A DNA stretch of 64,000 bases from NCBI GenBank assembly GCA_027405735.1, contig JAPEHQ010000001.1, forward strand, positions 2,542,001 to 2,606,000, in the 5' to 3' direction. A program made the position numbers and the translations under genes. Source of the stretch: Mucor racemosus. Taxonomy: Eukaryota; Mucoromycota; Mucoromycetes; Mucorales; Mucoraceae. The notes below the pieces were generated by a model. It was not told the origin of the DNA, did not search any database, and saw nothing but the letters and a program-made list of their open reading frames with translations. Below are positions 36,143 to 50,094 of this stretch, piece by piece. The stretch's first letter is position 1. The number at the start of each line of letters is the position of its first letter.

Positions 36143-36712
36143 ATTGTATTTTTATCATTTATAGAATTGTAATAATATTAATAAAAAAAAAACTCTTTCA
36201 TTTCATCCATTTAAAATTTTATCGTTATCAATGAATCAAAGGGGTTCATATCTTTATTAAATCAAAGACAAAGTGTTTGCCAATAAAAGTTTGATATAAA
36301 GCAACATGGGAAGTACTTTAATTGAGATTTACAGATAAAATCAAATTGTGTGAACATGTAGAGGATGCATTGCAAGATAAAAGTCGACATTACAATATTT
36401 ATTGAACGCAGTTACATCTACGATTTTTAAAATTTTTTATTGACACTAAAATGAGCCAATACAAGTACGTATTGAGTGTATACGTATTCAGTATTCCCTT
36501 CAGAATTGCATGTTTATTTTTGTTTTTAACAATCAACAAAATATTAGCGATTTATGATCGATTCAGGAGATCCCTGTAACTCATTCGACTCGCATTAATC
36601 AAGCATATCCGGTCCCAGAAAATGGTTTGCGAAGCCACCAATTTGTTTCTTTTTCCTTTTTTTTTTAAATCAAAGATTTTCACAATTGACATTTCTCGAC
36701 ATTTCATCAATA
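36143..36712. other. intergenic region upstream of HAS1
   Basis: No gene is seen. A pyrimidine run near 36644-36666 precedes the HAS1 start. Confidence 0.5.
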
Positions 36713-38432
36713 ATGGTTGCCGCAATTGTCGAAAACAAGAAGCGTAAGCGCTCTCATGCTGATAAACGAGCCAACAAAAAGAAGCAAGAAGTAAGCAAGG
36801 GCGAGAGTAGTAAGCCTGTCGAAGAAGAACAAGAAGAAGTTCAAGAGGAGAAGGCTGTTGAAGGTATAATTTCAGGCATTTGATAAATTAACTCTTTTTT
36901 TTTTGTATTAATAAAATGTAATAGTTACCGAGGAAACAATCAATTTTGATTTTGAAAAGCTTGATTGTAATGAAAATACCAAGAAGGCTATTAAAGATAT
37001 GGGCTTTACTCGTATGACTGAGGTTCAAGCCAAGACTATTCCACCTCTCTTGGAAGGTAGAGATGTTTTAGGAGCTGCTAAAACTGGATCCGGTAAGACA
37101 GTAGCATTCATGATTCCTGCTATTGAATTGTTGCTTCGTAAGAGCTTTAAGCCTAGAAATGGTACTGGTGTTATTATTGTTTCTCCTACTCGTGAATTAG
37201 CTATTCAAATCTACGGTGTTGCAGAGGAATTATGTAAATATCATCAACTCACTCATGGTCTTGTTATTGGTGGTTCCAACAGAAAGGCTGAGACCGAGAA
37301 ATTGGTCAAGGGTGTGAATTTATTAGTTGCTACACCTGGTAGACTTTTGGATCATTTGCAGGTAAAAATATTAAAAAGGAATACCATAAGACATTTACTA
37401 ACCTTTTTCTTATATAAAAACAAAAAGAACTCCCAAGGATTTGTTTTCAAAAACTTACAAACACTCGTCATTGATGAAGCTGATCGTATTTTAGATATTG
37501 GTTTTGAGGAAGAGATGAAGCAAATTGTAAAGATTTTACCCAAGGAGCGTCAAAGTATGCTTTTCTCTGCTACACAAACCACCAAGGTCTCTGATCTTGC
37601 TCGTATGTCACTCAAGGCTGGACCTCTTTATATTAACGTTGATGAAAAGAAAGAAGCTTCAACAGCAGATGGATTGGAACAAGGTTTTGTTGTTGTCGAA
37701 GCCGATAAGAGATTTTTGTTATTGTTTACCTTTCTTCGCAAAAATCAAAAGAAGAAGGTTATCGTCTTCTTCTCCAACTGTAATGCTGTTAAATACTATG
37801 CTGAACTTTTAAATTATATTGATGTACCAGTAATGGAATTGCACGGTCGTCAAAAGCAACAAAAGCGTACATCTACCTTTTTCGAATTCTCTGAAGCTCA
37901 ACGTGGTATCTTGTTATGTACAGATGTTGCTGCTAGAGGTTTAGATATTCCTGCTGTTGATTGGATTGTTCAATTCGATCCCCCAGATGATACTCGTGAT
38001 TATATTCATCGTGTTGGAAGAACTGCTCGTGCTGGTGGTAAGGGTAAGAGTTTATTATTCTTACTACCAAGTGAAACTGGTTTCTTGAAATTCTTGAAGG
38101 AGGCCAAGGTTCCTTTGAACGAATATCAATTCCCTAATAACAAAATTACCAACGTACAAAGCCAGGTAAATATTAATTACATTTTGTTGTTGTTGTTGCA
38201 AATTTGCATATCTAACATCTTTTTCTTAAAATAGCTCGAAAAATTGATTGAAAAGAACTTTTATCTCAACCAATCTGCTCGTGATGCTTTCAGATCTTAC
38301 TTGCAAGCTTATGCTACATATCATTTAAAACATATTTTCGATGTCGATAGCCTTGACCTCACAAAGGTTGCTAAATCATTTGGTTTCAAAGTTCCTCCTA
38401 AAGTCAATTTAGCTATCTCTAGCTCTAAATAA
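36713..38432 (+). CDS. HAS1: DEAD-box RNA helicase HAS1 (DDX18)
   Basis: Four exons, 36713-36863, 36925-37361, 37428-38165 and 38235-38432, give about 507 residues, matching yeast Has1 (505). A basic and acidic leader precedes the helicase core. The core shows the Q motif region [26 protein letters not shown] (motif I), SPTREL (Ia), TPGR (Ib), VIDEADRIL (II), SAT (III) and [10 protein letters not shown] (VI). The HAS1-type segments [11 protein letters not shown] and [16 protein letters not shown] place it in the family, and the C-terminal region ends with the usual [11 protein letters not shown]. Has1 acts in the nucleolus on 40S and 60S ribosome precursors. Intron 2 (37362-37427) is 66 bp, a multiple of three, with no stop in frame, so retention would add 22 residues between Ib and II. 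Confidence 0.94.
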
Positions 38433-39826
38433 TTTGCATTGCTTTCTTTTTTTCCTTGTCATAAATAAATAATATATAAACTAGATCCATAATTACAACT
38501 GTATTTTATAACGTTTGATTTAAATATGATGATTCATTGCCGATAAAATACTTTTCCGCTATAAAAATGTACGAATATTTATCTTACAAGAACTTTCTTT
38601 AGTGCTTGACTCAAGTTTTTTTTTGCTTAATACGAAAGTTTTGGGAATGAGTTATATATGCATATTTTTTTTTTGCTCAACAATCAAAAGTTTTGTCGAC
38701 ATGTATAGTGTTAAATCTGAAATTTCATACACTAAAAGATAAAAAATATTAAAACTCAAGCCTATTTTGAAGCCCTTCCAGGGCAAGGGATTGCAAGGAC
38801 TTTTTTTTTCAAATTCAAAAACACAAGATTTCTCAACGAAAAACCAAGATATAATGACGAGTAAATATGCAAAATGTACCCACAGATGTGCTTCATTTGA
38901 TAAAATTTAAAAATCAGAGTTTTTTTTATAAAATATTTTTTTTATTAGCGAAAAAGTGATTTTTGATTTTTCGGATTTACTGAAATGTTTTTACAGTAAA
39001 AAATATTTTTTACGCATTTCACTATATGAAGAATCAAATTCTACGCTAGAATCAATTTATGAAACAAGAGATTATTAATCAAATTTTAGAGAAATTGTCA
39101 AAAAACTGTTTTTTGGACATTTTTTCAGACAAAAAGAAATCATTTTGGACATAATTATTTCAAATACCGATACACTTATTTTTGAATATTTTTCGTCGCT
39201 ATTCTAGTCTTTAATGAATTTTAAGTCTACATTATTGCTTCATTAATTGTAAATAATTTAATTCAGAGTAATTGGTGGCATCGCAGATATATATCGGCAT
39301 TTTTATTTTTGAGAATCAGCCAAAATTAGGCATTTCATGGCAAATTTCCTAGAGGGTATAGTTTTTTTTTTTCCTCTTACTCAGAGCACTGGCATCTCAC
39401 CTACTCCTCTCATATCATTGTATTCGATTGTATGAACAATTACATACTTGCAGTAGTCTGTGTAATAATTCATTATGTTTAACTTGACCATTTGTATCAG
39501 ATTGATTTACCCAGTATTTTGATTTACACCTCACAATATTAGGGTGTCATCGTTCCAAGCAACCCGTGCGATCTCTATTCCGAGCCTTATTTTGACTCAA
39601 TTTTCCAATTCAAGATGCTAAGCGAATGAATGATTATTGGATGAACCATCGATTAGTAATTTTACCGAAATGCAGGTGACTGGTGAGTACAAGTAGTCGC
39701 TAACTGCGGGGAGGAAAGAGAGGATTTAGGGAAGGTTTAGTTTCCAATAGAAAGATACAGCCCTGTAAAATATAAAGCTTCACTTTCTTGCTACGTTTTT
39801 TTATTTATTTTCAAACATTACAACTA
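38433..39826. other. AT-rich intergenic region between HAS1 and MAS1
   Basis: No gene is supported. The stretch 38530-39360 is very AT-rich with many A and T runs and looks like the two dispersed families in composition, but I found no second copy in this window. Confidence 0.5.
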
Positions 39827-41353
39827 ATGGCATCTAAATTTTTATTCTCTAAACTTCCAAAGCCCTTGTTGGGTGGCAATAGAAATATGATGGTGAATTT
39901 TGCAATCCTATGGAAAGAGTATCAAAATAGCTAACATGTTTTACTATTTATAGTATCGTCGTAGTCTAGCTACAGCAACCAACTTACTTCCAACTTTACG
40001 TAAAACTATCTTGCCTAATGGTTTCACTGTAGCTACCGAGGAAAATCCTGCTTCTCAAACAGCTACTGTTGGTGTTTGGATCGATGCTGGATCTCGTGCT
40101 GAAAACGAAAAGAATAACGGTGCTGCTCATTTCTTGGAGCATATGGCATTCAAGGTAAAAAAAAAAAAAAAAAAAAAAAAACTGATGGATATTTAATCAA
40201 AATAGCATAACCATTAACATTTGTATTTTAGGGCACAAAATCTAGAAGTCAAAGAGATTTAGAGCTTCAAATTGAAAATATGGGTGGACACTTAAATGCG
40301 TACACATCTCGCGAACAAACAGTTTATTATGCCAAAGCATTCAAGTACGATGTACCTCAAGCTGTTGAAATTCTTTCCGATATTCTTCAACATTCAACAC
40401 TTGATTCTGGAGCAATTGAAAGAGAACGTGATGTTATTCTTAGAGAACAAGAGGAAGTAGAAAAACAAATGGAAGAAGTTGTTTTTGATCATTTGCACGC
40501 AGCAGCATTCAAAGACGAGCCATTAGGATTGACAATTTTGGGACCTAAAGAAAACATTCAATCACTCACTAGGGATGATCTCTCCAATTACATTAAAACC
40601 AACTATACTGGCGAAAGAATGATCTTGGTCGGTTCAGGCGGAATTGATCACGATGCTCTTGTTAGACTTGCTGAAACTCATTTTGGACGTTTGCCAAACA
40701 AATTAGATGCATCCACTAGTAAAAGCGCCATGAAGAAGGCAGTCTTTACAGGTGCAGATTTCAGAGTGAGAGATGCTAATGCTCAACAAGCACATATTGC
40801 AGTTGCTGTAGAGGGAGCCAGTTGGACATCTCCCGATTACTTTCCATTGCTTGTTATGCAATCTATTATTGGATCTTGGGATCGCTCTTTAGGTGCCACT
40901 GGTCACATGGATTCTCGCTTATCATCTGTATTATACAATAAGCAATTGGCCAATTCATTCATGTCGTTCAATACTTCATACAAAGATACAGGTCTTTGGG
41001 GTATTTATTTAATTACAGAAAATAAGGACCGTATTGACGAATTACTTAAATCTACAAAGAATGAATGGAGTCGTTTATCAACTTCAGTTACAGATGAAGA
41101 AGTTCAGCGTGCTAAACAACAATTGAAAGCTGGTCTATTATTAAGTTTAGATGGAAGTACACCTATCGCTGAAGATATTGGTCGTCAATTATTAACTTCT
41201 GGTGATCGCATGTCACCAAAAGAAGTCGAGGAATTAGTTGCAAAGGTTACAGTAGATGATGTGCGACGAGTAGCTCAAGACTACTTGCAGCGTGATGCTG
41301 CAGTTGTTGGTATTGGTGCCGTTGATAAAATGCCAGATTTCAATCGTATTTAA
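39827..41353 (+). CDS. MAS1: mitochondrial processing peptidase beta subunit
   Basis: Three exons, 39827-39892, 39954-40154 and 40232-41353, give 462 residues, equal to the yeast Mas1 length. The N-terminus ([19 protein letters not shown], later RRSLAT) is a basic amphipathic presequence. The inverted zinc motif HFLEH lies near residue 81, followed by [19 protein letters not shown] and a downstream acidic stretch with EREEV-type glutamates, as required for M16B peptidases. The glycine-rich and [18 protein letters not shown] segments of the C-terminal half are also typical. The beta subunit pairs with the alpha subunit in the matrix and cleaves presequences of imported proteins. Intron 2 begins with GTA and then 25 A residues in a row (40157-40181). 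Confidence 0.94.
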
Positions 41354-41604
41354 ATGCTTTAAATAAAGTTCCACGTGTAGACTATTCCTTATAACATGCG
41401 TTCAATCTAGCCTTTATAATTGGCTCTAGTGTATTTTCCCAATTATGGGACAGTGCTACAATTAACTAGCAATGTAAATTCAAAGAATAAACAAGTGCGT
41501 CAATGTCAATGATATTATTGGGCACCTGTATTTTTATATGTACAAACATAAATCTATTGATCATTGATAAATGAAATGATGCATCTTTTTCTTAACTGTT
41601 TAAA

Positions 41605-44600
41605 ATGATGAACCATCAATTTCTACCTAGATCTCCATCTTATTCTTTATCAAATAATATGAGACCTACTTCAAATAACACTGCTAAACCGAGATCAGAG
41701 TCGATTTCAGCTATTTCGACATTATCATCTTTATCTTCATCATCTTCTGCGGCATCAAGAGGATCAGTACCCCATTTGAATATGAATCATAACAACTATT
41801 ATGTCGATAATAATACTCGAATTCAAGGAAATACTAGTGATTATGATGGAAGATATCTTGCCTCTCCTCCTCTTCCATCTCTTCCTCCTCCTCCTAACTC
41901 ATCATATTCATCGGATTATTTATCATCATCAATTAATAGTAGATTTTACAATCCAAATCACTCATCAATTTCATCGATTTCGAGAAACGGACAAGGTTTT
42001 GATTACCGAAACAGTTATGCCACGGAAGAAGAAGAAATGGAACAAGCAATGACACCAACTACTGCAGTAATGAAACCTTCTTTATCAGGAAGATCGAACG
42101 CGTCTACAATCAGTGGGGCAAGAGATCAACAATCATTACCTTTGCCACCACCATCTTTGAAACAACAAAAATATCCAATTTTCCCACCTACTGAAGAAAT
42201 GAAGCTTAAAATAAGCAAAGCTCTTTTGGCATCGGAAACATCATTTAAAGTTATTTACGCAGGTGATGCTGTATATAGACCTGATAAGAAAATACTAAGC
42301 AAATCCAAGCGAGCACACTTTGTACTCACCAATAATCAATTACTTTTGTATAAATCTTCTCAGAAGGCACGTAATGAGATCAATATTTTTGACCATTCCA
42401 GCACTAGTACTATTACTCAAGATGCTGCATCTAAAATGATTGATAAGGATCGTGTATTTTTGAATTTATCCAGTATTTACGCTGTGCAACTAGTTGCTAC
42501 ATCTTTATTTACATTTCGAATTGAATACTTTCATCCTCAATCTGGACAAGCTCTCGCTCATACACTTACAGCTGATAATGAAAGGGAAGCAAAGCAATGG
42601 GTTCAAGCGCTTCGAAAAGCTGTCTGTGTACATCATCCTCGTATTGAAAGCATTTCAGGCACAGAAAGATATGCAGTTCTGGATCGCATGGCAAAGCAAA
42701 GTGACACTTTTGCTAATTCGGATCAAGTCAAAATGTACAAGGTCGTTTTTAAAGAAAAGAGATACAAGATTTCTGGTGGAGATCAACCCAAAGAGGTGTT
42801 TTTACCTGTTATTATGGCTATAGGAAAATTTAGTTTCTACTTCTTACCCATTTCTGTATTGGATGATGAATATCTTAAAACTGTAGAACGTGATCGATTT
42901 GGTGTCTTGTCTATTCAATCCATTAGATATGATAATATAGATGATACAGTCGTTATTGATGTGAAACAGGTTGGGAAGAGTAATAGACAACTTGCATTTG
43001 CTTCGAATTTTTGTGAAGAAATCATTCAATATCTTTATCGTTCCATTGACTCAATTGTCCCTGGATTAGCAGCAAGCTTATATGAAAAGATGCCAGATCA
43101 TATCAAGTATTCACAAGTTATACCTTATAATGTGCCATTGGATCCAGAAGATGAAATGACAGGACATGATGATGAACAAGTGCATCGATTTAGCTCTACA
43201 TTAAGGGCTTATGCTGCTGCCATGAACATGAATAAATCTCGCTTCAATTTTACTATCACAGGCCCCTTGAAAGCAAAGTCGCTCACGTTGTTGGCTCCTC
43301 ATGAAGTAGGTGGTACACCACCAAAGTATGAAAAATATGAATTACTTGCTGTTCTTCGAACCATTCAATCTAATGTAAGTTTTTATGCATTCAATTTCTG
43401 TGTAATTAAACTAGTGTAACTAATTTAATCTTTTTAGAATATATTTGTCGAGATTTGTTTCGCTAATTGTCCTTTGGATGAATTGGAGACTTGGACACCA
43501 CAGCCAGATCATGGATGGACATTCGTAAAGAATCATCCTTTAAACGACAAAAATTTCTTATCTAATGAAATTTACAATATCCTTACAAATCACAAGCTCT
43601 TGCGTAAACTTGATCTGACTAATTGCTCTATCGGCAAACCATCTCCTGATGATCCTATGCGAAGACGCTCTGCTATTGCTACCATTGGTACAGTAATGCA
43701 ATCTGGTAAAACACAACTCAGTCGTATCAGTATCGGAAAAAATCATATCACTGAAACTGATTTGAGCAAATTGATTCAAGGTATCAAGGAACACAAGAAA
43801 TCGATCAAGGAACTGTATCTTAATGACTGTGGATTGGAGAAGGATATGGTTGAATCGGTCCTCAATGCTCTTTATGAAAAGAATCCTGATCAAATCATAA
43901 GCTTGGATTTGTCATCTAAGATCAGAAATGGCATGACAATCGCCCCTGCTCTTATTGAACAGATGGTTATGAATTTCAAGAGATTAGAAATTCTGCGCAT
44001 GAGGGGACACAACCTGCTTAATGCAAACTACAACTTTATGTTGGAATCCAGCCGTCTTCGAGAGCTTGATTTAGGTGGTTCTAAAATGGATAGTGATATA
44101 ACTTCTCGACTCTGTAAATGGATCCAAACACCTTCTTTCAACTGTATCGAATCTCTTCATTTGGGTAATTGTAACTTGAACGGTAAAAATGTATATGATA
44201 TATTGGTGAGTATCACTCAATCTGGAAATAGATCAATGCATTTGAATTTGGAACAAAATCCTATCATGAAAGAAGTGATGCATTTGCCAAAATTACATTC
44301 AGCTATACTTCAAGGAGAAGGCCCAAAATCTATTTCGTTTGCTCGTATTGAATGGGATGATTCTACTTTGCGTGAATTTATTGATTGCTTGAGAGATAAT
44401 CAGACAATAACACATCTCAGCTTGTCTGATATTAGCATGCGTGATACAGATGAAATATCTGAAGACACTGTTCGTATGCTCACATCACTTTTTGAGCGTA
44501 ATACTTATTTGACAGAATTGGAGCTTAATTTTGTTCACAATAAGGTTGCTCGTGCACCACTTTCTGCTTTCCAACCAAGGTCTTTGATCTGTAATGCTAT

Positions 44601-45984
44601 TGTTCAAGCGCTTCCTGGTCTTCGTCATAATCCTTCTCTTCAGCATTTGGATATTTCAAATTTGAATATTGAGGATGCTGGTGCTTTTGCTTTGGCCCGT
44701 GTACTAAAGACAAACAAGAATCTACAGTCTATTATTATTGAAGAGAACAATGTAAATATACTTTTGTGCCATATGCATATGAGAAACTAATCATTTCAAT
44801 TTCCATAGATTTCAATTGATGGCTATCGAAGTTTGACAAAAGTTATTGAAGAATGCGCTACCCAAGTTATCAACATTCCTATTCCACGCAAGGATCTACG
44901 TTCCCAGCTAAGCTATCTCGTTTTCCGTATTGAAGAGCTCATCATTTCCGAAAACGAAGCCCAATTTTTCTTGATCCACACTACAGCAAGTGATAAGAAA
45001 AAGGCCAAAAAGCATGAGCTTGAAATGATTGCACAAGAGCGAAAGAAATGTGAAATGGCTTTAAAGAACTTTGAAAGCGTTATTCATTCTCTTATGGTAG
45101 CTGTTCGAAAGAATATGAGAGAACAGGAAGAACAAAACTATCGCAACATGGAATTCCAAATGCAAGCTCAGGCAGCTGCTCAAGAATTAGCTATTGCTCA
45201 AGTGCGTCTTCAAGGTAGATCTCCTAGTGCCATGAGTGGTACTAATTTAAGTGCTGTTGGTATTTCCTCTAGAGCAAGACATGGAAGTAGTAGTAATGCA
45301 AGTACTACCAGTAGTACAAATAGTAGCGTCTATGGGTCACTATCAAGAAGTGCAAGCAGAAATACATATCAAAATTCCATGCAAGGTAACAACAACAACA
45401 ACAACAGAAGATCTGCATATGGTTCAGAGTATTCTGTTGGTAGTGGCATGATATCTCCTTCTCCGTATTCTCCCAACAACTATTCCGACTCAAGGATGTA
45501 TAGATCTCCTAGTAATAACATACACGAAGAGCCTACCTTGGCCAAACCCCACTCATATGATGGTGTGAACAACAACATGTTATTGCAGTCCCCTACCATG
45601 ATGCATTCCCCAGTGACACCTTCCACGGAGTATACCGATCCTTATTATCGACATAATGGTGCTGAATATGCCGAGTCTTCATCAACTGTTAATTACCATC
45701 CTTTTTCTCATCAACAACATCAACAAATGATGCCGATCGACGGAAATAGCTATAGTGGAATGGATGATCCTGGTTTCATTAGCGATTTTGGATATGTCGA
45801 TGATTTTGAACAAGGTATGATGATTGATCCTCATTATTTGGCACATCATCAAAAGGCCATGAGCAGCACTACTGGTACATCTTCTTCTACTGCTGCTGAT
45901 CGTCGTGATTCAATTTGGAACGAAGAACAAATTGCACAAAGACTTCAACGTGGATTATATCTGCCTCCAGATGAGAGAGATTAA
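41605..45984 (+). CDS. large PH-domain leucine-rich-repeat protein
   Basis: Three exons, 41605-43374, 43438-44751 and 44809-45984, give about 1419 residues. The first 190 residues are Ser/Asn/Pro-rich. A PH-like domain spans about 200-350 (FKVIYAGDAVYRPDKKILSK at its start, then FVLTNNQLLLY and ending REAKQWVQALRKAV). A second folded region follows to about 560. Leucine-rich repeats of the ribonuclease-inhibitor type occupy about 600-1060 (LRKLDLTNCSIG, IKELYLNDCGLE, LRELDLGGSKM, LQHLDISNLNIEDAGAFALA). A helical region of about 120 residues and a low-complexity Ser/Asn/His/Met-rich tail close the protein. The architecture is that of an uncharacterised fungal family that includes a fission-yeast LRR protein. 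A membrane-associated scaffold role is an inference from the PH domain only. Confidence 0.8.
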
Positions 45985-46589
45985 GTCTATCAAACAGATT
46001 TTATTACAGTTCCTTACCCTTAAAACACTCACCTTTTGAATTGTATTCATATTATTATAACCTATGCTCTCCCTCTTTTCTTTTTTTAACCTAAAAACAA
46101 ATACATCAGCTTTTCTGCTATTACTACACTCCCTTATCTTTCTATTCTTTCTTTTCTTTCTATTCTTTCTTTTCTCTCCTATTTCTTTTCTTTCTTATCT
46201 TTCTTTTCTTTCTTTTCTTTCTTATTTCTTTTTGCAATCAATGTCACCACTGTTGTGTGATCCTTAATTATTAATTTATCTTTTCCTCTTTCTATGTATT
46301 ATTATATAATATCTTTTTTCAATAAATGTTTGACAATTTTAACTTTATATGACCAAATTATGTACATAAGCAATCTTTAATATTTCGTCAAGATATCCTT
46401 TGAAAAGCGTAGTATATACCAGTAATTTAAAGAGTTTGTTCGTTTTCACCGTAAAAGAAATCTACTATTATATAAACGCTTTTTAGAATATGCCTAAGAC
46501 GCTAAAAGATTGATATGAATTGGTCGCATTATGTTACTTGTTCCTAAATTTATTTTATATCTCACGAAAGATACAAAAACAGGTAAAAT
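45985..46589. other. 3' flank of the LRR gene and pyrimidine tract
   Basis: It holds the 3' untranslated region of the LRR gene, with AATAAA-like signals at about 46321 after a long pyrimidine tract, then AT-rich DNA up to the repeat. Confidence 0.5.
46132..46230. repeat. polypyrimidine microsatellite (TTTCT-type units)
   Basis: About 100 bp of almost pure C and T on the plus strand, with irregular TTCTTTC and TCTTTTCT units. It lies in the probable 3' untranslated region of the LRR gene. The open frame through it is an artefact of base composition. Confidence 0.85.
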
Positions 46590-47720
46590 TCACTAATTTT
46601 GCCTTGAAAATCGGGCCTCACTTTTCATCTCTGCTCTACTTTTTTTTTCACTAAATAACATTAAGAAAAATTACATGCCAATGTACCTGAGATGATCAAC
46701 TTTACTCCAGAAACAAGTTTCCGGAAATATCCTATTTTTTGCAATTGGTATAACTTTTTCAGTGCTAATGTTTCAGATTTTTACACGTATTTCATTATTG
46801 AAAATTATAAACTTTGAGGCTTCATATCTCTATGAAAAATTAAGCTATACGAGCAATTTTTAATAATAAAACTTACTTGTTTTAAAGCGCTCTATAACAT
46901 ATTTTAGTATGAAAAAATTCTGAACACTTTTATTTTTTTTTTCGTTTTTTTGACATTTCTATAGTATGTTTCAAGATGTTAATTAAATCGAATAACATTT
47001 TTTTTTATATTCATGTCATTAAGCTCGTTGAGCTCTCTCGGACCCAATTTAAGTTTTTTCAAAATATTGATTTTTCGTGGAGATATCCTTAAAAATGCGT
47101 ATAAAGAGATACCTTCGATTCTAGCTTCAATTTTCCCCCTGTATACCCTCATCCCAAATTCTGAATTTCAAAAAAAATCTTCACAAAAATCTTGTTTTCT
47201 CTATGAAAAATACAGCTAGAAGGCTTAAAAATAGCTCGATCGATAAATAATTTTGCTTTGCATCATCTACATTGCTTGAATTAAATATATACTTATAAAA
47301 AGTGATGTGTATCTTCAAAAAACCTCCAAAATTTTAATTGCATTTTACACAAAATTTAACGTGAAACGTTTGCCTGTATTTTATTTAGATGAATGCAGAA
47401 TTTAAAACTGTACAAAAATTATTTAATAGGTTAGGCCGGGTTACTTTGTAGTTCATGGGCATTTAAACGAATTTATTTTTTTGCTCATTTTCTGATCGAA
47501 TCGACAACAAATATATTTTGAAACTCAGTTCACAGACCTTATGCTGTTATGTGAACTATTATTTTGATTATCTCGACGAAAAATCAATATTTTTCTCTGA
47601 AACAAAAATTGTAGAGTAGCTTTTAGTTGGGCCTATCTTATAAATACAAAAAATTAATATCTCAGGGTTGGTACTTAATTTTTACAATCTATTTTAGGTC
47701 AATGTTAGGCCTGTGCACTT
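46590..47720 (+). repeat. dispersed repeat family 2, copy R2
   Basis: Second copy of the 19910-21110 repeat, same orientation, diverged by many substitutions and small indels. Shared blocks run from GGGCC...CACTTTT near 46612 to AGGTCAATGTTAGGCC near 47697. The minus-strand peptide frame with FLRISPRKINIL and KLGPRELNEL is readable at about 47010-47160 and is broken on both sides. Confidence 0.78.
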
Positions 47721-48411
47721 ATATTCTTGTATCAACTCTTTTATTTTTGGACAGAAAATATCAACAGACATAGAAGAAAAAAGGTACATTACCCGAATTT
47801 GGGAAAAAGAAGCTAACTTTTGCAATTTGCTGAGGAATGACTTTTGGCTGAGGACGGCCATTTAAGTTGTAATGCCCAAAAATCGACATATTTTCCAAAT
47901 TTACACAACATGTCGCATATTAACAAGCTATGATCATTTAAGTATCATTGAAGCCACATTATGTTTATGAAAACTTAAATTTGGCTTTTTATACGATATT
48001 TTCTGCATTTTCATATTATTAAAATATCCATGTACGTCAGAGCAATTTCTGTTATTAACTCTAAAACACTTTTGAAAAAGGGCCAAGTTTCATAAATTAA
48101 TGTAAGACAAGCTTAAAATAGGCGGATCTAAGGTATTTTAACAAAACGCAGTTCTATTTATTGGATTGTGCAACATAAAGAGAGGGCAGATCTTTCTAAA
48201 GTATAACTTGATAAGGATTGACTCTGTTGTACAAATTCATAAAGCAAAGGTACTGACAATGCCTTTGATGAACAAAATAATACTAGTATGTGAATGGCGA
48301 AATATTAATTGTGTTGCTGTAAATCAAGACTAAATTGATTGTTTTTATTTAATTAAAAAGGGTTTTGGCATATACACATATACTTTTCTTTGTTCTTTTC
48401 CTCCATTCTAC
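47721..48411. other. intergenic region upstream of the membrane protein gene
   Basis: No gene is seen. The last 50 bases are pyrimidine-rich and lead to the start at 48412. Confidence 0.5.
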
Positions 48412-50094
48412 ATGTCTAACAGTGATTCTGCTGCCCACATTGATAAGACGACGGCTGAACCATCTCCATCTACAACAAAAGCAGAGACACCATTAACAAC
48501 TACAATACCGACCATGGAATCAGAAATGGCAAGTAATGATCAAACGAGTGAATCGACCGCAACAGAAACCAAGTATTCCAATTCATCACCACAAGAATTA
48601 ACTGTAACAGAAACACCCCTATATGAGACTTCAATTGATACAACAGAGGCAGAATCAACAGCGCCAGTAGCAACAGCAACAACAGAGGTGGAATCAACAG
48701 CACCAGAAACAACAACAATGCTGGAACCAACTCTTACAACAGAAGATCCGATAACTCAAACTGAACAAACTCAAGTACATACTACAACGGTTGAACCTGT
48801 CACTGCTGGAATAACGTATACTACTCAAAACGCACAAGACTATACTACAACTCCTGTACCTAATACCGAATATCAACAAATGACTTCATACAATCAGCCA
48901 ACAAGTGACATTCAAAACATTGCTTCAAGCTCAACATTGACTATAATCAATGCTTCTGCATCTTCTGAAGCTTCTGCAAATCCTTCTGTTGTTGCCAGCA
49001 GCACCAGTGATACAGAAGTTTCTACATCAACCTGCATTTCAAATAATGCCGAAACCTCTTCCAATTCTTGTACATCAGCATCTGAAGAAGCAGCTGTAGC
49101 TAAAATGGCTATTGCCGAGATAGCAGGCATTGTGGTGGGGATTTTGGGCTTATTCAGTCTTATTGTAGCCTGTATACTAGTCAAAAAACGCAAGAAAAGA
49201 AGAGGCAATTTTAATAATAAACGAAGAATATCTCCCTTTTTTTACATGAATGATCAGCCAGATCAAGAAAAAAACCTGAATCATGAAAAGTTTGATAACA
49301 GCAGAGCAGCTCTTTGTCAAACATACAAAAATGAACAGCCTACTATGACAAACAGCAGCGTAAGCGATATGAGTGAGAGTGTTTGTGGAGATAATATCTT
49401 TTATAGTAACAGCACCGGTTATCATGGCAGTAATAGTATCATGAATCAGCGTGGCATAAATGAGAAATTGACAGTTATCACAAGTCCTGCAGAATCTTAT
49501 CATCATCATATCACTGGTTATGCCTCCTCGCCCTTGAAAAAGAATGATAATTCTATTGTGGAAGCTGGGGTAAAGACTATTATTCATCACTATGCTTTTA
49601 TTGTATGTTAACCATTAATTTAAACATGTTCATAGACTCCTACAACGCTGTATCCACATATTAAACGAACTGAGAGTACTGAATTTAATAAACCTACTTC
49701 AAATACAAATCCATATTCAAAACAACAAGCCTCAAGATCATCTACAGAATTAGATAATGATGATTATACATTATCAGCAATGCAATTATTTCAATCGTCT
49801 TCAAATAGAAATACAAATACAACAACTACGACAGGACCAATGTCTCCTATGGGATCTTTTATAAGCAGCAGCAAAATGCAACAATATAGGCCTTCATTGC
49901 ATGAATCCATGTTTTTAGCCAGTCGAAATAGCAGCAATGGAAGTAGTATAGATGGATCTAGTACAATTCAATCTTTACCAATTGCTCAACAAGCTCGGTT
50001 CTCACGCCACCATCGACAAGAAAGTTCTCTTGACCCACATTTCTATGAGCATTCTCATCAAAAAATGTCACTTTGGGATGATCATTTGAATTAA
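48412..50094 (+). CDS. Ser/Thr-rich single-pass membrane protein
   Basis: Two exons, 48412-49569 and 49636-50094, give about 538 residues. The first 230 residues are rich in Thr, Ser, Glu and Pro and contain imperfect repeats of TTEVESTAPE type, as expected of a heavily O-mannosylated extracellular part. One hydrophobic segment lies at about 233-258 (AEIAGIVVGILGLFSLIVAC) and is followed by KKRKKRR, a stop-transfer signal that places the C-terminus in the cytosol. The cytosolic part is Ser/Asn-rich without a known domain. No N-terminal signal peptide is apparent. The layout resembles Skg6, Mid2 and other wall-stress-type proteins, but there is no clear sequence homology. I chose the donor GTAAAG at 49570 because the alternative GTATGT would leave an intron of only about 33 bp. 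Confidence 0.7.

Noticed and set aside
41801..42052. Second frame inside the PH-LRR gene
   Set aside because: It is His/Ile/Leu-rich and a shadow of the Ser/Pro-rich frame that continues through the whole gene.
46064..46267. Open frame of Leu/Phe/Ser in the pyrimidine tract
   Set aside because: It is a product of near-pure CT sequence in the 3' flank of the LRR gene.
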